A stretch of 64,000 nucleotides of DNA from Aeromicrobium endophyticum (GCF_003586285.1 NZ_QUBR01000001.1:1543373-1607372); one strand, 5' to 3'. Positions 17,475 to 26,172 are shown, counted from the stretch's first letter. The notes: generated by a model from the letters alone, not told the origin. Translations and numbers: made by a program.

Positions 17475-18137
17475 TTGGCGCCCTCGATCCCGAAGTACGT
17501 CACCGTCGCCAGCGTTGAGGAATCCATCGACAATAAGGGCGTATTGGACAGCCGCGGTGGCCTGCGTCTCGCGGAGCAAGGTGGGGGACTGCAGTGCACG
17601 TCCGGGTTCATGGGCACGAAGAACTCCTCGGGTACGAAGGTTCTCATCACTGCTGCTCACTGCCCCAACGCGTTGCGATACATCAGTTGGGCATCGGGGG
17701 CTTCCTGGACGAACGTGACGTTCCAGGTCGCTGCCGATGGGAGCGATGTCGATGCTCAAACGCATCTGACGGCGGGGGCTGGTACGGGACAGTTCTGGAC
17801 CGGGTCGTCCTATCGGACCGTCACGTCGGTGACCTTGCGGTCGAATCTTGCTACTAACGATTTCATTTGCCGCTTTGGAATGTCGTCGGGTCAGAACTGC
17901 GGCCAGGTGGTTAGCACTCACTCAACTTTCGGTGGAAATCTTCTCTGCAACGACGGGCCGTGCGACAACGTTTGGATCGCGACGAACGTCCCCACATCTG
18001 GGGGCGATAGCGGAGGGCCGGCTTACTTCGTGGACTCGGCGATTGGGCTGGTCAAGGGGCACTACGGCTCGCTCGGAGTGGTCGGGTCGATCTCATACGT
18101 GCGTGCTCGGTTGGATGTGAAACTCATCGGCGAATAA
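17475..18137 (+). pseudogene. S1-family (trypsin/streptogrisin-like) serine protease, 5'-truncated
   Basis: The protease core is intact: His in LITAAHC, an Asp-containing DGSDVD segment, and the nucleophile Ser in TSGGDSGGPAYF, plus paired cysteines in CTSGF/AAHC and CRFG/CGQ. It resembles secreted actinobacterial S1 proteases, which need a signal peptide and usually a pro-region. Here the frame starts right at the IS3 break: the first available start is a TTG at 17475 and no signal peptide is coded. Upstream sequence belongs to the IS orfA remnant on the other strand. So the export and pro-region were probably removed by the insertion or deletion. Codon use is less GC-biased than its neighbours, a sign of transfer. 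A short cytoplasmic product is possible but unlikely to work. Confidence 0.72.
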
Positions 18138-18169
18138 CCACGAGCTGGGTGGTGTCGCGCGGGTTTTGT

Positions 18170-18209
18170 GAGGTCCGCAGTCGCTGTCGTTGAAGCGGCT
18201 GCGGACCTC
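18170..18209 (+). terminator. Hairpin after the protease fragment
   Basis: GAGGTCCGCAG (18170-18180) pairs perfectly with CTGCGGACCTC (18199-18209) around an 18-base loop that has its own CGCT/AGCG pairing. It follows the protease stop by 33 bases. There is no T-run, as usual in high-GC genomes. Confidence 0.6.
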
Positions 18210-18278
18210 GCTGTGGCTCGCTGCGAAACCTTTCGCATCTGTCGGACATATGTTGGTAACGGTCGAAAGGATCATTTG

Positions 18279-18722
18279 ATGAATCTGCCACCTCTGTCGC
18301 CGCGGAATGGTTTGCTTGCGTGCTCACTTGTGGTTGCGCTTTCGGCCTGTACGGGTAGTCACGATGACTCATCTGATCGCTCATTCGCCCAGCGATCAGC
18401 TTCGTCTGCCTCTGCCTCACCCAGCGACACATTCATCGGCGATTGGGGCGCTGAACCTCGGCTCCGAGACGGCGACACGAAGCCGTGGATTCGGTTCAAG
18501 GCTGATGGATCATTCGACGGGTTTGACGGATGCAGTCGGGTAGCTGGTCCGTGGGTTTCGGATGTGGACGGAAAGACGGTCACCGCCGAGAAGGATGCTG
18601 TCGTTGGCACGGCATGCACGCCAGACCGAGAAGCTTCTTTCACATCAATGAAGCTAGACAAGAACCAGCTCGTTTATGAAGTAGCGAACGGAGATACCCA
18701 TCGCATGAGGCGGCGCGAATGA
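18279..18722 (+). CDS. Predicted lipoprotein, META/HslJ-like fold possible
   Basis: 147 residues with a lipoprotein signal peptide (hydrophobic LLACSLVVALSACTG, Cys at the LSAC lipobox), a Ser-rich linker and a small domain with IRFKADGSFDGFDGCSRVAGPW, reminiscent of META-domain proteins such as HslJ. ATG 18279 has AAAGGA about seven bases upstream; the open frame further upstream lacks a start signal. It would be tethered to the outside of the membrane. GC is clearly lower than in flanking genes, like the protease fragment before it, so both seem to have arrived together. The META link is a resemblance only. Confidence 0.7.
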   Translation: MNLPPLSPRNGLLACSLVVALSACTGSHDDSSDRSFAQRSASSASASPSDTFIGDWGAEPRLRDGDTKPWIRFKADGSFDGFDGCSRVAGPWVSDVDGKTVTAEKDAVVGTACTPDREASFTSMKLDKNQLVYEVANGDTHRMRRRE

Positions 18723-18950
18723 CATGTGGTGTTTCGCTCGTTGGTGAGTAAGGCAAGTCGCCGGGCTCGGACGGCGCGTACGTCATCAGGCGAAGGTTCA
18801 CCCCAGCGGAACACCAGGTGGGGGTCGGACTCCTCGGTGGCGATGAAGGCCACGTACGCCCAGGTGACCCCTGAGCGCTCCTGGGTGGCCACCAGGAGGA
18901 CCTGGTGGACGGTCAGGGGAGGTCCAGACTGAGCCTGCGATCGAACCGGT
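18720..18950 (-). pseudogene. Possible gene remnant on the minus strand
   Basis: The minus strand reads TVHQVLLVATQERSGVTW, then ATEESDPHLVFRWGEPSPDDV, with strong third-position GC from about 18945 down to 18800 that then decays into AT-rich codons. This looks like the broken end of a host-type coding sequence fused to the foreign patch. There is no complete gene and I do not recognise the family. The rest of the 328-bp gap between the lipoprotein and the glycosyltransferase holds only the right 68-bp repeat. Confidence 0.3.
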
Positions 18951-18966
18951 CATGCAGTCTCGACCA

Positions 18967-19034
18967 CCAGTAACCACCGAGGGTGGGCCGTCGTTGATCG
19001 GGGCAGTGCGCCCGCTCTCGGGCGCGACGTCCGA
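18967..19034 (+). repeat. 68-bp direct repeat with hairpin, right copy
   Basis: Second copy of 16282-16349, same orientation, with the identical stem-loop at 19008-19025. It ends 16 bp before the ATG of the glycosyltransferase. Confidence 0.85.
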
Positions 19035-19050
19035 TGGTCTGGAGGCCTGC

Positions 19051-20235
19051 ATGAGCGACGCCCCGACCGCAACGCTCGTCGTCGAGCCCGACCCGGGCGG
19101 GCACCGTTTCCAGGCGGTCGCGGCGGTCGCCGACCTGGCGCGGTCGTTCGGCCCGGTGGTGCTGCTGACGAGTGCCGAGGGCCGGGTCAGCCCAGCGCTC
19201 GAGGTGTTCCTCGGCGAACAGGTGCGCCGCGGCGACCTCACCGTCGTCGACGCGTTCGACCACATCCACCCGCCGACGCGACAGATGGCCACCGAGGTCG
19301 CGAGCCGCTGCCGGTCCGGTGTCGAGGGCGTGCCGGTCGGCCGGGCGGTCGTGATGGACGCCGACCAGGCGCTCAAGCGCTGGTGGGCCGTCGCGCCACG
19401 CCTGATGCGAGGGCTCGAGGTGCGTCCGCGCATCGTGTTCATGCTGACGCGCTACCCGGCCCGCCTCGCGCTGACCGACCTGACGGGCTGGCGCCTGCGC
19501 GGCCCCAAGGCGGTGCTGGCGGTGCTCGGCATGGCCACCGGCAGCCTGCACCGCACCGTCGGGTTCAGCGGGCGTGACGACGCCGCGACGGGCTGGATCG
19601 TCAAGCGGGTCCGCGACCCGCACTACTGCTCGGCGCACTCCCGCGACCGTGCGCAGCACCGGGCCGCGCTGGGACTGCCCGCCGACCGACCCCTCGTCGG
19701 CATCTTCGGCGCCGTCGACGCCCGCAAGAACCCGCAGCTGGTGCTCGAAGCGATCGACGCGGCCGGGCTCGACGCGACGCTGGTCGTGGCGGGCGGGTTC
19801 GACGACGAGGTGCGCGCCTGGGCGGCCGGCCTCGACCAGGCCGACCGCGAGCGCGTGTTCCTGCGCGACGAGTTCCTCGACAACGACGTGCTCGACCGCT
19901 TCGTGGCCTCGGTCGACGTCGTCCCGCTCGCGCTCACCAACAACGGGCCCAGCGGCATCATGGGCAAGGCCCAGGCCGCCGCCGTCCCGGTCGTCACGGC
20001 GGGCTCGCGGGTGCGGGCCCGCGAGGTCGAGGCCACGGGCACCGGCATCGCCTGCGACTTCACGGCCGCCTCGATCGGCGACGCGATGCGCCGCGCGATC
20101 GGCGGCGAGGTGGGGCCGGTCGGCACCCCCCTGGGCGAGGTGACCGCCGACGAGTTCGCGATGACCCTGCTCGGCGTCGACGCCGACGGACGTCCGTTCG
20201 ACCGCCGCCGCGCCATGGCGGGGGGCCGGCGATGA
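19051..20235 (+). CDS. Glycosyltransferase (GT4-like)
   Basis: 394 residues, GT-B fold. The C-terminal half shows GIFGAVDARKNPQLVLEAI and a loop NNGPSGIMGKAQAAAVPVVT that takes the place of the usual ExxGxxxxEA region; the N-terminal half starts VVEPDPGGHRFQAVAAVADLA. The open frame extends upstream through the repeat, but ATG 19051 begins the recognisable fold. It overlaps the FkbM gene by four bases and heads an operon running to the ketoreductase at 24824. Donor and acceptor unknown. Confidence 0.8.
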   Translation: MSDAPTATLVVEPDPGGHRFQAVAAVADLARSFGPVVLLTSAEGRVSPALEVFLGEQVRRGDLTVVDAFDHIHPPTRQMATEVASRCRSGVEGVPVGRAVVMDADQALKRWWAVAPRLMRGLEVRPRIVFMLTRYPARLALTDLTGWRLRGPKAVLAVLGMATGSLHRTVGFSGRDDAATGWIVKRVRDPHYCSAHSRDRAQHRAALGLPADRPLVGIFGAVDARKNPQLVLEAIDAAGLDATLVVAGGFDDEVRAWAAGLDQADRERVFLRDEFLDNDVLDRFVASVDVVPLALTNNGPSGIMGKAQAAAVPVVTAGSRVRAREVEATGTGIACDFTAASIGDAMRRAIGGEVGPVGTPLGEVTADEFAMTLLGVDADGRPFDRRRAMAGGRR

Positions 20236-20957
20236 GCGTCCGCGATCGGGGCATGACGGCCGTCGCCTCGGCGCTCGGCCGGCGCGGGTTCGAGCTGCGC
20301 CGGCATCCCGCCAGGCGCCGTCAGCACGTGCTGGCACGGCACGGGGTCGACCTCGTGCTCGACGTCGGGGCGGCCGACGGCGGCTACGGGACGTCGTTGC
20401 GCTCGTTCGGCTACCGCGGCGACATCCTCTCGTTCGAGCCGCAGACGGCCGCGTTCGCGCGGCTGCAGGCCACGATCGCCGACGACGTCGCGTGGTCGGC
20501 CCGCCACCTGGCCCTGGGGCCCGACACCGGAAGGCTCACGATGAACATCGCGTCCAACAGCACCAGCAGCTCGCTGCTGCCGATGCTCGACACGCACGTC
20601 GCAGCGGCGCCCTCGGTGCGCTACGTCGGCACCGAGACGGTGACGGTGGCGCGCCTCGACGACGAGGTCGCCGACGTCGTGGCGGCACACCGGCGGCCGT
20701 TCCTCAAGATCGACACGCAGGGCTTCGAGCGCGAGGTGCTCGCCGGCGCTGCGCAGACGGTCGAGGCGTGCGTGGGGGTGCAGCTCGAGCTCTCGCTCGT
20801 CCCACTCTACGACGGCGGGATGCTGATCGACGAGGCGATCGGCTGGGCGTACGACTACGGCTTCCAGATGGTCGGCCTCGAGCAGGGCTATGCGGCGCCG
20901 ACCGGCGAGATCCTGCAGATCGACGGCGTGTTCGTCCGCCCCGCGGCGGAGGTCTGA
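20232..20957 (+). CDS. FkbM-family methyltransferase (paralogue pair A)
   Basis: 241 residues with SAM-binding LVLDVGAADGGYGTSLRSFG, the FkbM signature KIDTQGFEREVLAGA and the C-terminal ELSLVPLYDGGMLIDE. FkbM proteins O-methylate hydroxyls on sugars or polyketides. It is a close relative of the gene at 29265-30011, which shares almost every one of these stretches. ATG overlaps the preceding glycosyltransferase stop. Confidence 0.88.
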   Translation: MSVRDRGMTAVASALGRRGFELRRHPARRRQHVLARHGVDLVLDVGAADGGYGTSLRSFGYRGDILSFEPQTAAFARLQATIADDVAWSARHLALGPDTGRLTMNIASNSTSSSLLPMLDTHVAAAPSVRYVGTETVTVARLDDEVADVVAAHRRPFLKIDTQGFEREVLAGAAQTVEACVGVQLELSLVPLYDGGMLIDEAIGWAYDYGFQMVGLEQGYAAPTGEILQIDGVFVRPAAEV

Positions 20958-20958
20958 C

Positions 20959-21522
20959 GTGGCCGCCGACGAGCCGAGCTTCCGCGACCTGGTGTTCTCC
21001 GACTATGCCCGCTACCGCCCCGGCGGCCGGCAGAGCTGGCTGCACGTGCTGCTGCGCATCCCGAGCGTGCCGGGGCTGCTGGCCTCGCTCGTGCTGCGGT
21101 CGCAGCAGTGCCTGTTCAGGGCGGGTCACGTCACGGCGGCGCACTCGTTGCGCACCCTCGGCAACGTGCTCGTCGGCGCCGACTTCGGTGCCGGCATGCA
21201 GGTCGGTCGCGGGTTCATGCTGGCCCACCCCGTGGGCGTGACGATCGGCTTCGGTCTGGTGATCGGCGACGACGTGACGTTCGCCGGCGGCGTGACGTGC
21301 GCGGCCCGCCACTACGACGCCGTGCCCGGACGCGAGCAGGAGTTCGCCACGATCGGCGACGGGGTGCTGATCGGTGCCAACGCCGTCCTCGTCGGCGGCG
21401 TCACGATCGGCCGTGGCGCGATGGTCGGCGCCAACTCCGTCGTGCTGTCGGACGTGCCCGAGAACGCCGTCGTGATGGGGTCGCCGGCGCGCAGGGTCGG
21501 CACCCGGGAGGATGCCCGATGA
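20959..21522 (+). CDS. Hexapeptide-repeat acyltransferase (serine-acetyltransferase-like)
   Basis: 187 residues forming a left-handed beta-helix: the C-terminal half has the repeating hexapeptide pattern (IGFGLVIGDDVTFAGGV, then IGDGVLIGANAVLVGGV and IGRGAMVGANSVVL) with the CoA-side His in AARHYD. GTG 20959 lies one base after the FkbM stop. Proteins of this class add acetyl or longer acyl groups to sugars. A dedicated acyl carrier protein and ligase sit two genes downstream in the same operon, so the donor may be an acyl-ACP instead of acetyl-CoA; that is inference. Confidence 0.85.
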   Translation: MAADEPSFRDLVFSDYARYRPGGRQSWLHVLLRIPSVPGLLASLVLRSQQCLFRAGHVTAAHSLRTLGNVLVGADFGAGMQVGRGFMLAHPVGVTIGFGLVIGDDVTFAGGVTCAARHYDAVPGREQEFATIGDGVLIGANAVLVGGVTIGRGAMVGANSVVLSDVPENAVVMGSPARRVGTREDAR

Positions 21523-22370
21523 GCACCGACACGCACGAGCCGGCCGCGCACTACGACCGCGTCATGGCCGCGTGGCAGCTGCTGCTCGGCGACGAGCTGC
21601 ACTACGGGGTGTTCGAGCACGGCGACGAGCCGCTGGACGTCGGGACCGCTGCGCTGACGAGCCGCATGATCGACGCCGCCGACCTGCGGCCCGGCCTGCG
21701 CGTGCTCGACGTCGGTTGCGGCTCGGGTGCCCCCGCCCGCACGATCGCGGCCGGCTTCGGCGTCGAGGTCGTCGGCATCACGACGAGCGCGGTGGGCGTC
21801 GACACGGCGAGGGCCCGTACGGCCGAGGCAGCCGTCGGCGCCGTCACGTTCGAGCAGCGCGACGGCACCGACAACGGCTTCGACGACGCCTCGTTCGACC
21901 GCGTCTGGGTCATGGAGTCGGCCCACCTGATGCGCGACAAGGACGCCCTGGTGGCGGAGTGCGCGCGGGTGCTGCGACCCGGCGGACGCATGGTGCTGTG
22001 CGACCTGGTCGGGCACCGCGAGATCGGCTTTGCCGAGGTGCGCGAGCGCCGCGCCGACTTCGCGGTGCTGCGCGAGGCCTTCGGCGACGCGCACTTCGCA
22101 TCGCTCGAGGGCTTCGCCGCGCTCGCGTCCGCCCACGGGCTCGACGTCGACCGCAGCGACGACCTGACGTCCGCCACGCTGCCGACGTTCGACCGCTGGC
22201 GCGCCAACGCCGACGCCCACCGCGACGAGGTGGTCGCGCTGATCGGCGCCGCCGGTCACGACGCGTTCGTCCGGTCGTGCGACCTGCTCGAGGCGTTCTG
22301 GCGCGACGGCACGTTCGGCTACGGGCTCGTCTCGGCCACCAAGGCTCCGGCGCGTTCATCCGTCTCGTGA
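21519..22370 (+). CDS. SAM-dependent methyltransferase (UbiE/CMAS-like)
   Basis: 283 residues. Motif I is LRVLDVGCGSGAPARTIA, motif II region FDRVWVMESAHLM, and the post-motif ECARVLRPGGRMVLCDLVG, with an N-terminal HYDRVMAAW helix as in enzymes that methylate small molecules or lipids. ATG 21519 overlaps the acyltransferase stop by four bases. In this operon it may methylate the sugar or the acyl group. Confidence 0.82.
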   Translation: MSTDTHEPAAHYDRVMAAWQLLLGDELHYGVFEHGDEPLDVGTAALTSRMIDAADLRPGLRVLDVGCGSGAPARTIAAGFGVEVVGITTSAVGVDTARARTAEAAVGAVTFEQRDGTDNGFDDASFDRVWVMESAHLMRDKDALVAECARVLRPGGRMVLCDLVGHREIGFAEVRERRADFAVLREAFGDAHFASLEGFAALASAHGLDVDRSDDLTSATLPTFDRWRANADAHRDEVVALIGAAGHDAFVRSCDLLEAFWRDGTFGYGLVSATKAPARSSVS

Positions 22371-22442
22371 CCAGCGAGGTGCTGCCTCGTTGACCACCGC
22401 AGGGGCGGCCAGCCCCACCGACCACGAGGAGATCACCGCGTC

Positions 22443-22688
22443 ATGAGCACCGCCCCCGAAGACGTCCAGCGCACCGTGGTGGACTTCCTCACCCTGACCG
22501 CCAAGCTGCCCGAGGGCTTCTCCGCCGACACCCCGCTGTACGCCGGCGGGGCCGGGCTCGACTCGCTCGAGACCGCCGAGCTGTCGGCGACGCTCGAGGA
22601 CGTCCACGGCAGCGATCCCTACTCGACCGGCGAGATGCCGCAGACGCTCGGCGAGATCCAGGCGTTCTACGCGGCGTCGGGCGCCTGA
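22443..22688 (+). CDS. Acyl carrier protein
   Basis: 81 residues, the normal ACP length, acidic, with the 4'-phosphopantetheine site in AGLDSLETAEL (Ser 41) and a following helix with LSATLEDVHG. GAGGAG lies about 12 bases before ATG 22443. It is directly followed by an AMP-forming ligase and a ketoreductase, so it is a specialised carrier like DltC, not the housekeeping fatty-acid AcpP. A phosphopantetheinyl transferase elsewhere must activate it. Confidence 0.88.
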   Translation: MSTAPEDVQRTVVDFLTLTAKLPEGFSADTPLYAGGAGLDSLETAELSATLEDVHGSDPYSTGEMPQTLGEIQAFYAASGA

Positions 22689-22695
22689 GCCAGCC

Positions 22696-24054
22696 GTGAT
22701 CGAGCTGCTCGAGCGGGTCGCGGACGAGGATCCCGACCGGCCGGCGGTCGTCACGCACGCGGTCTCCCGCTCGTACCGCGACGTGGTGGACGACGCGTGG
22801 CGCGTGGCCGCGGCGCTCACCCGGGCCGGCGTCACGCGGCTGGCCGTCGTCGATCACGAGGCACCCGTCATCGTCCCGCTGCTCGCAGGGGCCTCGGTCG
22901 CGGGCGTCGAGGTGACGCAGTACCCACCGGCCGAGCCCGACGAGATCGGTCGCCTGCTGGCGTCGTTCGACCACGACGTGCTCGTGACCGACCGCGACGA
23001 TCTCGCCGGGCTCGGCGCCCGCATCGTGCGGACGTCCGAGATGCTCGACGGCGACGTGCCGTGCCGGCGCCCGCCGGTCGCCGACGTGCGGCCGCACCTG
23101 GTGCTGACCACCGGCACGACGGGCGCGCCCCGGGGCGTGCGCCACGACTGGACCCGCCTGGCCGGCGGCGCGTCGCACGTCTCGACAGGGGAGGGGCAGC
23201 GGTGGCTGCTGGCCTACGGCCTGCACCAGTTCGCGGGTCTGCAGGTGCTGCTGCACGTGTTCGCGGCGGGTGCGACGCTGGTCGCGCCGGCGCCACGACG
23301 CCCGGCCGAGGGCTTGGAAGCCATGCGGCGGCTCGGGGTGACGCACGCCAGCGCCACCCCCACGTACTGGCGGTTCGTGGTGGCCGAGCTGCGCGCCGAC
23401 GGCGGGCCCGTCCCGCCCCTGCAGCAGGTGACCCTCGGGGGCGAGGCGATCCCCGGCCCGTTGCTCGGCGTGCTGCGCGAGACCTTCGCCGGCGCCGCCG
23501 TCTCGCAGGTCTACGCGGCCTCGGAGTTCGGGTCGACGGGCTCGGTGCGCGACGGGCGTCCCGGCCTGTCGGTCGACGTGCTCGATCGGGGCGAGCAGGC
23601 ACCGGTCGACCTGCGCGTCGTCGACGGCGAGCTGTGGGTGCGGTCGCGCACCGGCATGCTCGGCTACCACGGCGAGCCGCCCGTCGACGCCGACGGCTGG
23701 CGGCCGACGGGCGACCTCGTCGAGGTCGTCGGCGACCGCGTGCTGTTCCGCGGGCGGTCGAGCGACGTCATCAACGTCGGCGGCGTCAAGGTGCACCCGT
23801 TGCCGGTCGAGGAGCGGGTCGCGGCGGTGCCGGGCGTCGACCTGGCGCGCGTCCACGGACGTCCCAACGCGATGACGGGCGCGATCGTGGCGCTCGAGGT
23901 CGTCCCGACGCCGGGCGCCGACCTCGACGCGCTCAAGCTCGCCCTCCGCGCCGCGTGCGCCGACCTCCCGTCGGCCGCGCGTCCCCGCAGCATCCGCTTC
24001 GTCGAGACCCTCGACACCCTGGGCGGCAAGATCGTCAGGAGACAGACCCAGTGA
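22696..24054 (+). CDS. AMP-forming acyl ligase (short ANL family)
   Basis: 452 residues, shorter than most acyl-CoA synthetases. It has the P-loop-like TTGTTGAPRGVRHDW, the adenine region VSQVYAASEFGS, WRPTGDLVEV with its hinge Asp, and a C-terminal DTLGGKIVRRQ with the catalytic Lys. Likely activates a carboxylic acid as acyl-AMP and loads it on the neighbouring ACP. GTG 22696 follows the ACP stop by seven bases; its stop overlaps the SDR start. Substrate unknown. Confidence 0.85.
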   Translation: MIELLERVADEDPDRPAVVTHAVSRSYRDVVDDAWRVAAALTRAGVTRLAVVDHEAPVIVPLLAGASVAGVEVTQYPPAEPDEIGRLLASFDHDVLVTDRDDLAGLGARIVRTSEMLDGDVPCRRPPVADVRPHLVLTTGTTGAPRGVRHDWTRLAGGASHVSTGEGQRWLLAYGLHQFAGLQVLLHVFAAGATLVAPAPRRPAEGLEAMRRLGVTHASATPTYWRFVVAELRADGGPVPPLQQVTLGGEAIPGPLLGVLRETFAGAAVSQVYAASEFGSTGSVRDGRPGLSVDVLDRGEQAPVDLRVVDGELWVRSRTGMLGYHGEPPVDADGWRPTGDLVEVVGDRVLFRGRSSDVINVGGVKVHPLPVEERVAAVPGVDLARVHGRPNAMTGAIVALEVVPTPGADLDALKLALRAACADLPSAARPRSIRFVETLDTLGGKIVRRQTQ

Positions 24055-24824
24055 CCACCGAGACCGTCCGTGCCGAGCCTGCCGCCGTCGCTCCTGCTGA
24101 GCCCCGTGTCGTCGTCGTGACGGGAGGCAGCCGCGGGCTGGGTGCCGGCATCGTCGAGTCGTACCTCGCGTCGGGCGACCGGGTCGCCGGCTGCGCACGG
24201 TCGTCGACGACCGAGGTCGAGGGCTGGCTCGCCTCGCACCCTGACCACTTCCTGTTCGTCCCGGCCGACCTGTCGCGCTCGGACGACGCCAAGACCTTCG
24301 TCGACGCGGTGATCGAGCGGTGGGACCACGTCGACGTGCTGATCAACAACGCCGGCGTCGCCCGCGACGGCATCCTGGCCATGGCGTCCGACGACGACAT
24401 CGACGTCGTCGTCGACCTCAACATCAAGGGAACCCTCTACGTGTCGCGGCTCGTGAGCCGGCGCATGCTCGCCCGGCGCTCTGGCAGCATCGTCAACATC
24501 TCGTCGATCGTCGGCCGCTCGGGCTACCGCGGGCTCGGCGTCTACAGCGCGACGAAGGCGGCCCTCGACGGCTTGACCCGCTCGATGGCTCGCGAGCTGG
24601 GCTCGCGCGGCATCACGGTCAACGGCATCGCGCCCGGCTATTTGCGCACCGAGATGAGCCACGGGCTCGACGAGGGGCAGATGGACCAGATCGTCCGTCG
24701 CACCCCCGCGGGCCGGCTCGGCGACCCGGGCGACATCGCCCGCGTCTGCCAGTTCCTGACCGATCCGCGCAACGACTACCTGACGGGGCAGGTCATCGTG
24801 GTCGACGGAGGGCTCACGAGCTGA
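24051..24824 (+). CDS. SDR-family 3-oxoacyl-ACP reductase-like (FabG-like)
   Basis: 257 residues. NAD(P)-binding VVVTGGSRGLGAGI, NNAGVARDGIL, the catalytic Ser in NISSIVG, YSATKAAL with Tyr and Lys, and a C-terminal GQVIVVDGGL are all present. GTG 24051 overlaps the ligase stop (GTGA). Close to FabG in pattern, so reduction of a 3-oxoacyl-ACP to 3-hydroxyacyl-ACP on the neighbouring carrier fits; acting on a sugar is the alternative. Its end overlaps the convergent flippase gene by 11 bp. Confidence 0.85.
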   Translation: MTTETVRAEPAAVAPAEPRVVVVTGGSRGLGAGIVESYLASGDRVAGCARSSTTEVEGWLASHPDHFLFVPADLSRSDDAKTFVDAVIERWDHVDVLINNAGVARDGILAMASDDDIDVVVDLNIKGTLYVSRLVSRRMLARRSGSIVNISSIVGRSGYRGLGVYSATKAALDGLTRSMARELGSRGITVNGIAPGYLRTEMSHGLDEGQMDQIVRRTPAGRLGDPGDIARVCQFLTDPRNDYLTGQVIVVDGGLTS

Positions 24825-26103
24825 CGTGACGTCCCGACGTCCGCGGGCCCCGCGCCACGCACCACCCCAGCGCCACGCAGCTGAGCAGGCCGACGGCCGC
24901 CAGCGTGACACCCACGCCCACGAGGCTGTCGGCCTGCGCCGCCACGACGATGCCGACCAGCAGCACCGGCAGCAGGGCCAGCTCGACCCACGACGCGGTG
25001 CCGCCGCGGCCCTGGCCCTGCATCGCGGCGATCATGACGCTGCGGACGGCCAGCAGCCCGTCGGCCACGATGAGCCAGCGGGCGCAGTCGACGGCTGCCA
25101 CGAACTCCCGGCCGAACGCGTGCCGGATCACGGGCTCGACGACGATCTCGAGCACGGCCACGATCACCGCCGCCAGCACGACCGTGATGCCGACCCAGCG
25201 CCGCACGACAGCCCGCTGGGCGCTCGGGTCGTCCTGGTGCATCGCGACGCGCGGCAGCACGATGACCCGCACCGCGTTGCTGACCAGGCGGCACAGGTTC
25301 GACACCGCCAACGCCGTCGCGAACAGGCCCAGCGACACCGTGCCGAGCAGGGCGCCGACCAGGATGCGGTCGAGGCCGAGCCCGTCGAGGGGACGCACGC
25401 TGCCGACGTAGTTGGCGCGGGCCTCCGACCACACCTGCGACTCGGGGATCGCGACCTCGTCACCGCCGCGAGCCGGCAGCAGCGACAGGTAGGCGAACCA
25501 CGTGCTCAGCAGCCCGGTCACGACGTACGCCGCCAGCACGTCGTACGCGCTCCACGTCCAACCGGCGCTCGCGACGACGACCAGCACGATGGCGAACATG
25601 CCCTGCGGGGCGAGCGCGACCCACGCCATCCGCACGAGTCGTCCCTCGCCCTGCAGGCAGCCGGCGATCAGCTGGAACGCGATGGTCTGGAACGTCACGA
25701 CCGCGACGACGACCGCGGCGGCCACGGCGTCGGACGCGCCCGTGGAGTCGTGCAGCACCGGCGTCAGCGCTCCGGCCACGAGGCACGGCACGACGACGAT
25801 CCAGCCGCGCCGCCGCGCGAGCGGAGCCAGGCCGTCGCGGGCGGTGGTGCGGCGCTCGGCCACGAGCTTGGTCAGCGCCGCGGGGAGGCTGCCGCCGAGG
25901 GTGAGCTGCGAGGCGAACAGGGCCACCGCGATGACCAGCGCGATGAGTCCGCGACCGTCGACGCCCAGCAGGCGCGCCATCACGATGCCCGTGACGAGCG
26001 TCAGCAGCTGCAGGCCGAAGGTCGCGCCGACGATGAGCAGGAAGGTGAACCGGTCGCGCATCGGACGTCCACGCGCCGCGGATTCGTCGACCTCCTCCGT
26101 CAC
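24814..26103 (-). CDS. Polysaccharide flippase, Wzx/MATE-like
   Basis: 429 residues with about 12-14 helices: FLLIVGATFGLQLLTLVTGIV at the N-terminus, GLIALVIAVALFASQLTLGGSLP in the second helix region, and a C-terminal run of hydrophobic helices. Matches the oligosaccharide flippase family that moves lipid-linked repeat units across the membrane. GTG 26103 is preceded by TATGCT (26110-26115) at six bases, suggesting a leaderless transcript. Convergent with the SDR gene and divergent from the SGNH gene. Confidence 0.85.
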   Translation of the reverse strand: MTEEVDESAARGRPMRDRFTFLLIVGATFGLQLLTLVTGIVMARLLGVDGRGLIALVIAVALFASQLTLGGSLPAALTKLVAERRTTARDGLAPLARRRGWIVVVPCLVAGALTPVLHDSTGASDAVAAAVVVAVVTFQTIAFQLIAGCLQGEGRLVRMAWVALAPQGMFAIVLVVVASAGWTWSAYDVLAAYVVTGLLSTWFAYLSLLPARGGDEVAIPESQVWSEARANYVGSVRPLDGLGLDRILVGALLGTVSLGLFATALAVSNLCRLVSNAVRVIVLPRVAMHQDDPSAQRAVVRRWVGITVVLAAVIVAVLEIVVEPVIRHAFGREFVAAVDCARWLIVADGLLAVRSVMIAAMQGQGRGGTASWVELALLPVLLVGIVVAAQADSLVGVGVTLAAVGLLSCVALGWCVARGPRTSGRHVSS

Positions 26104-26109
26104 CTTTGG

Positions 26110-26115
26110 AGCATA
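26110..26115 (-). promoter_or_regulatory. -10 box of likely leaderless promoter (flippase)
   Basis: TATGCT on the minus strand, 6 bases before GTG 26103, with no ribosome-binding site between. Confidence 0.5.
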
Positions 26116-26172
26116 CTGTCAGCCATCCTCCGAACGCCGCGAAACCGCGTCATCGCCGTCAGGAGAACGTAG

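Noticed and set aside
16282..19034. Whole patch as an intact composite transposon
   Set aside because: Only one, broken IS is present, and the flanking repeats are not IS ends.
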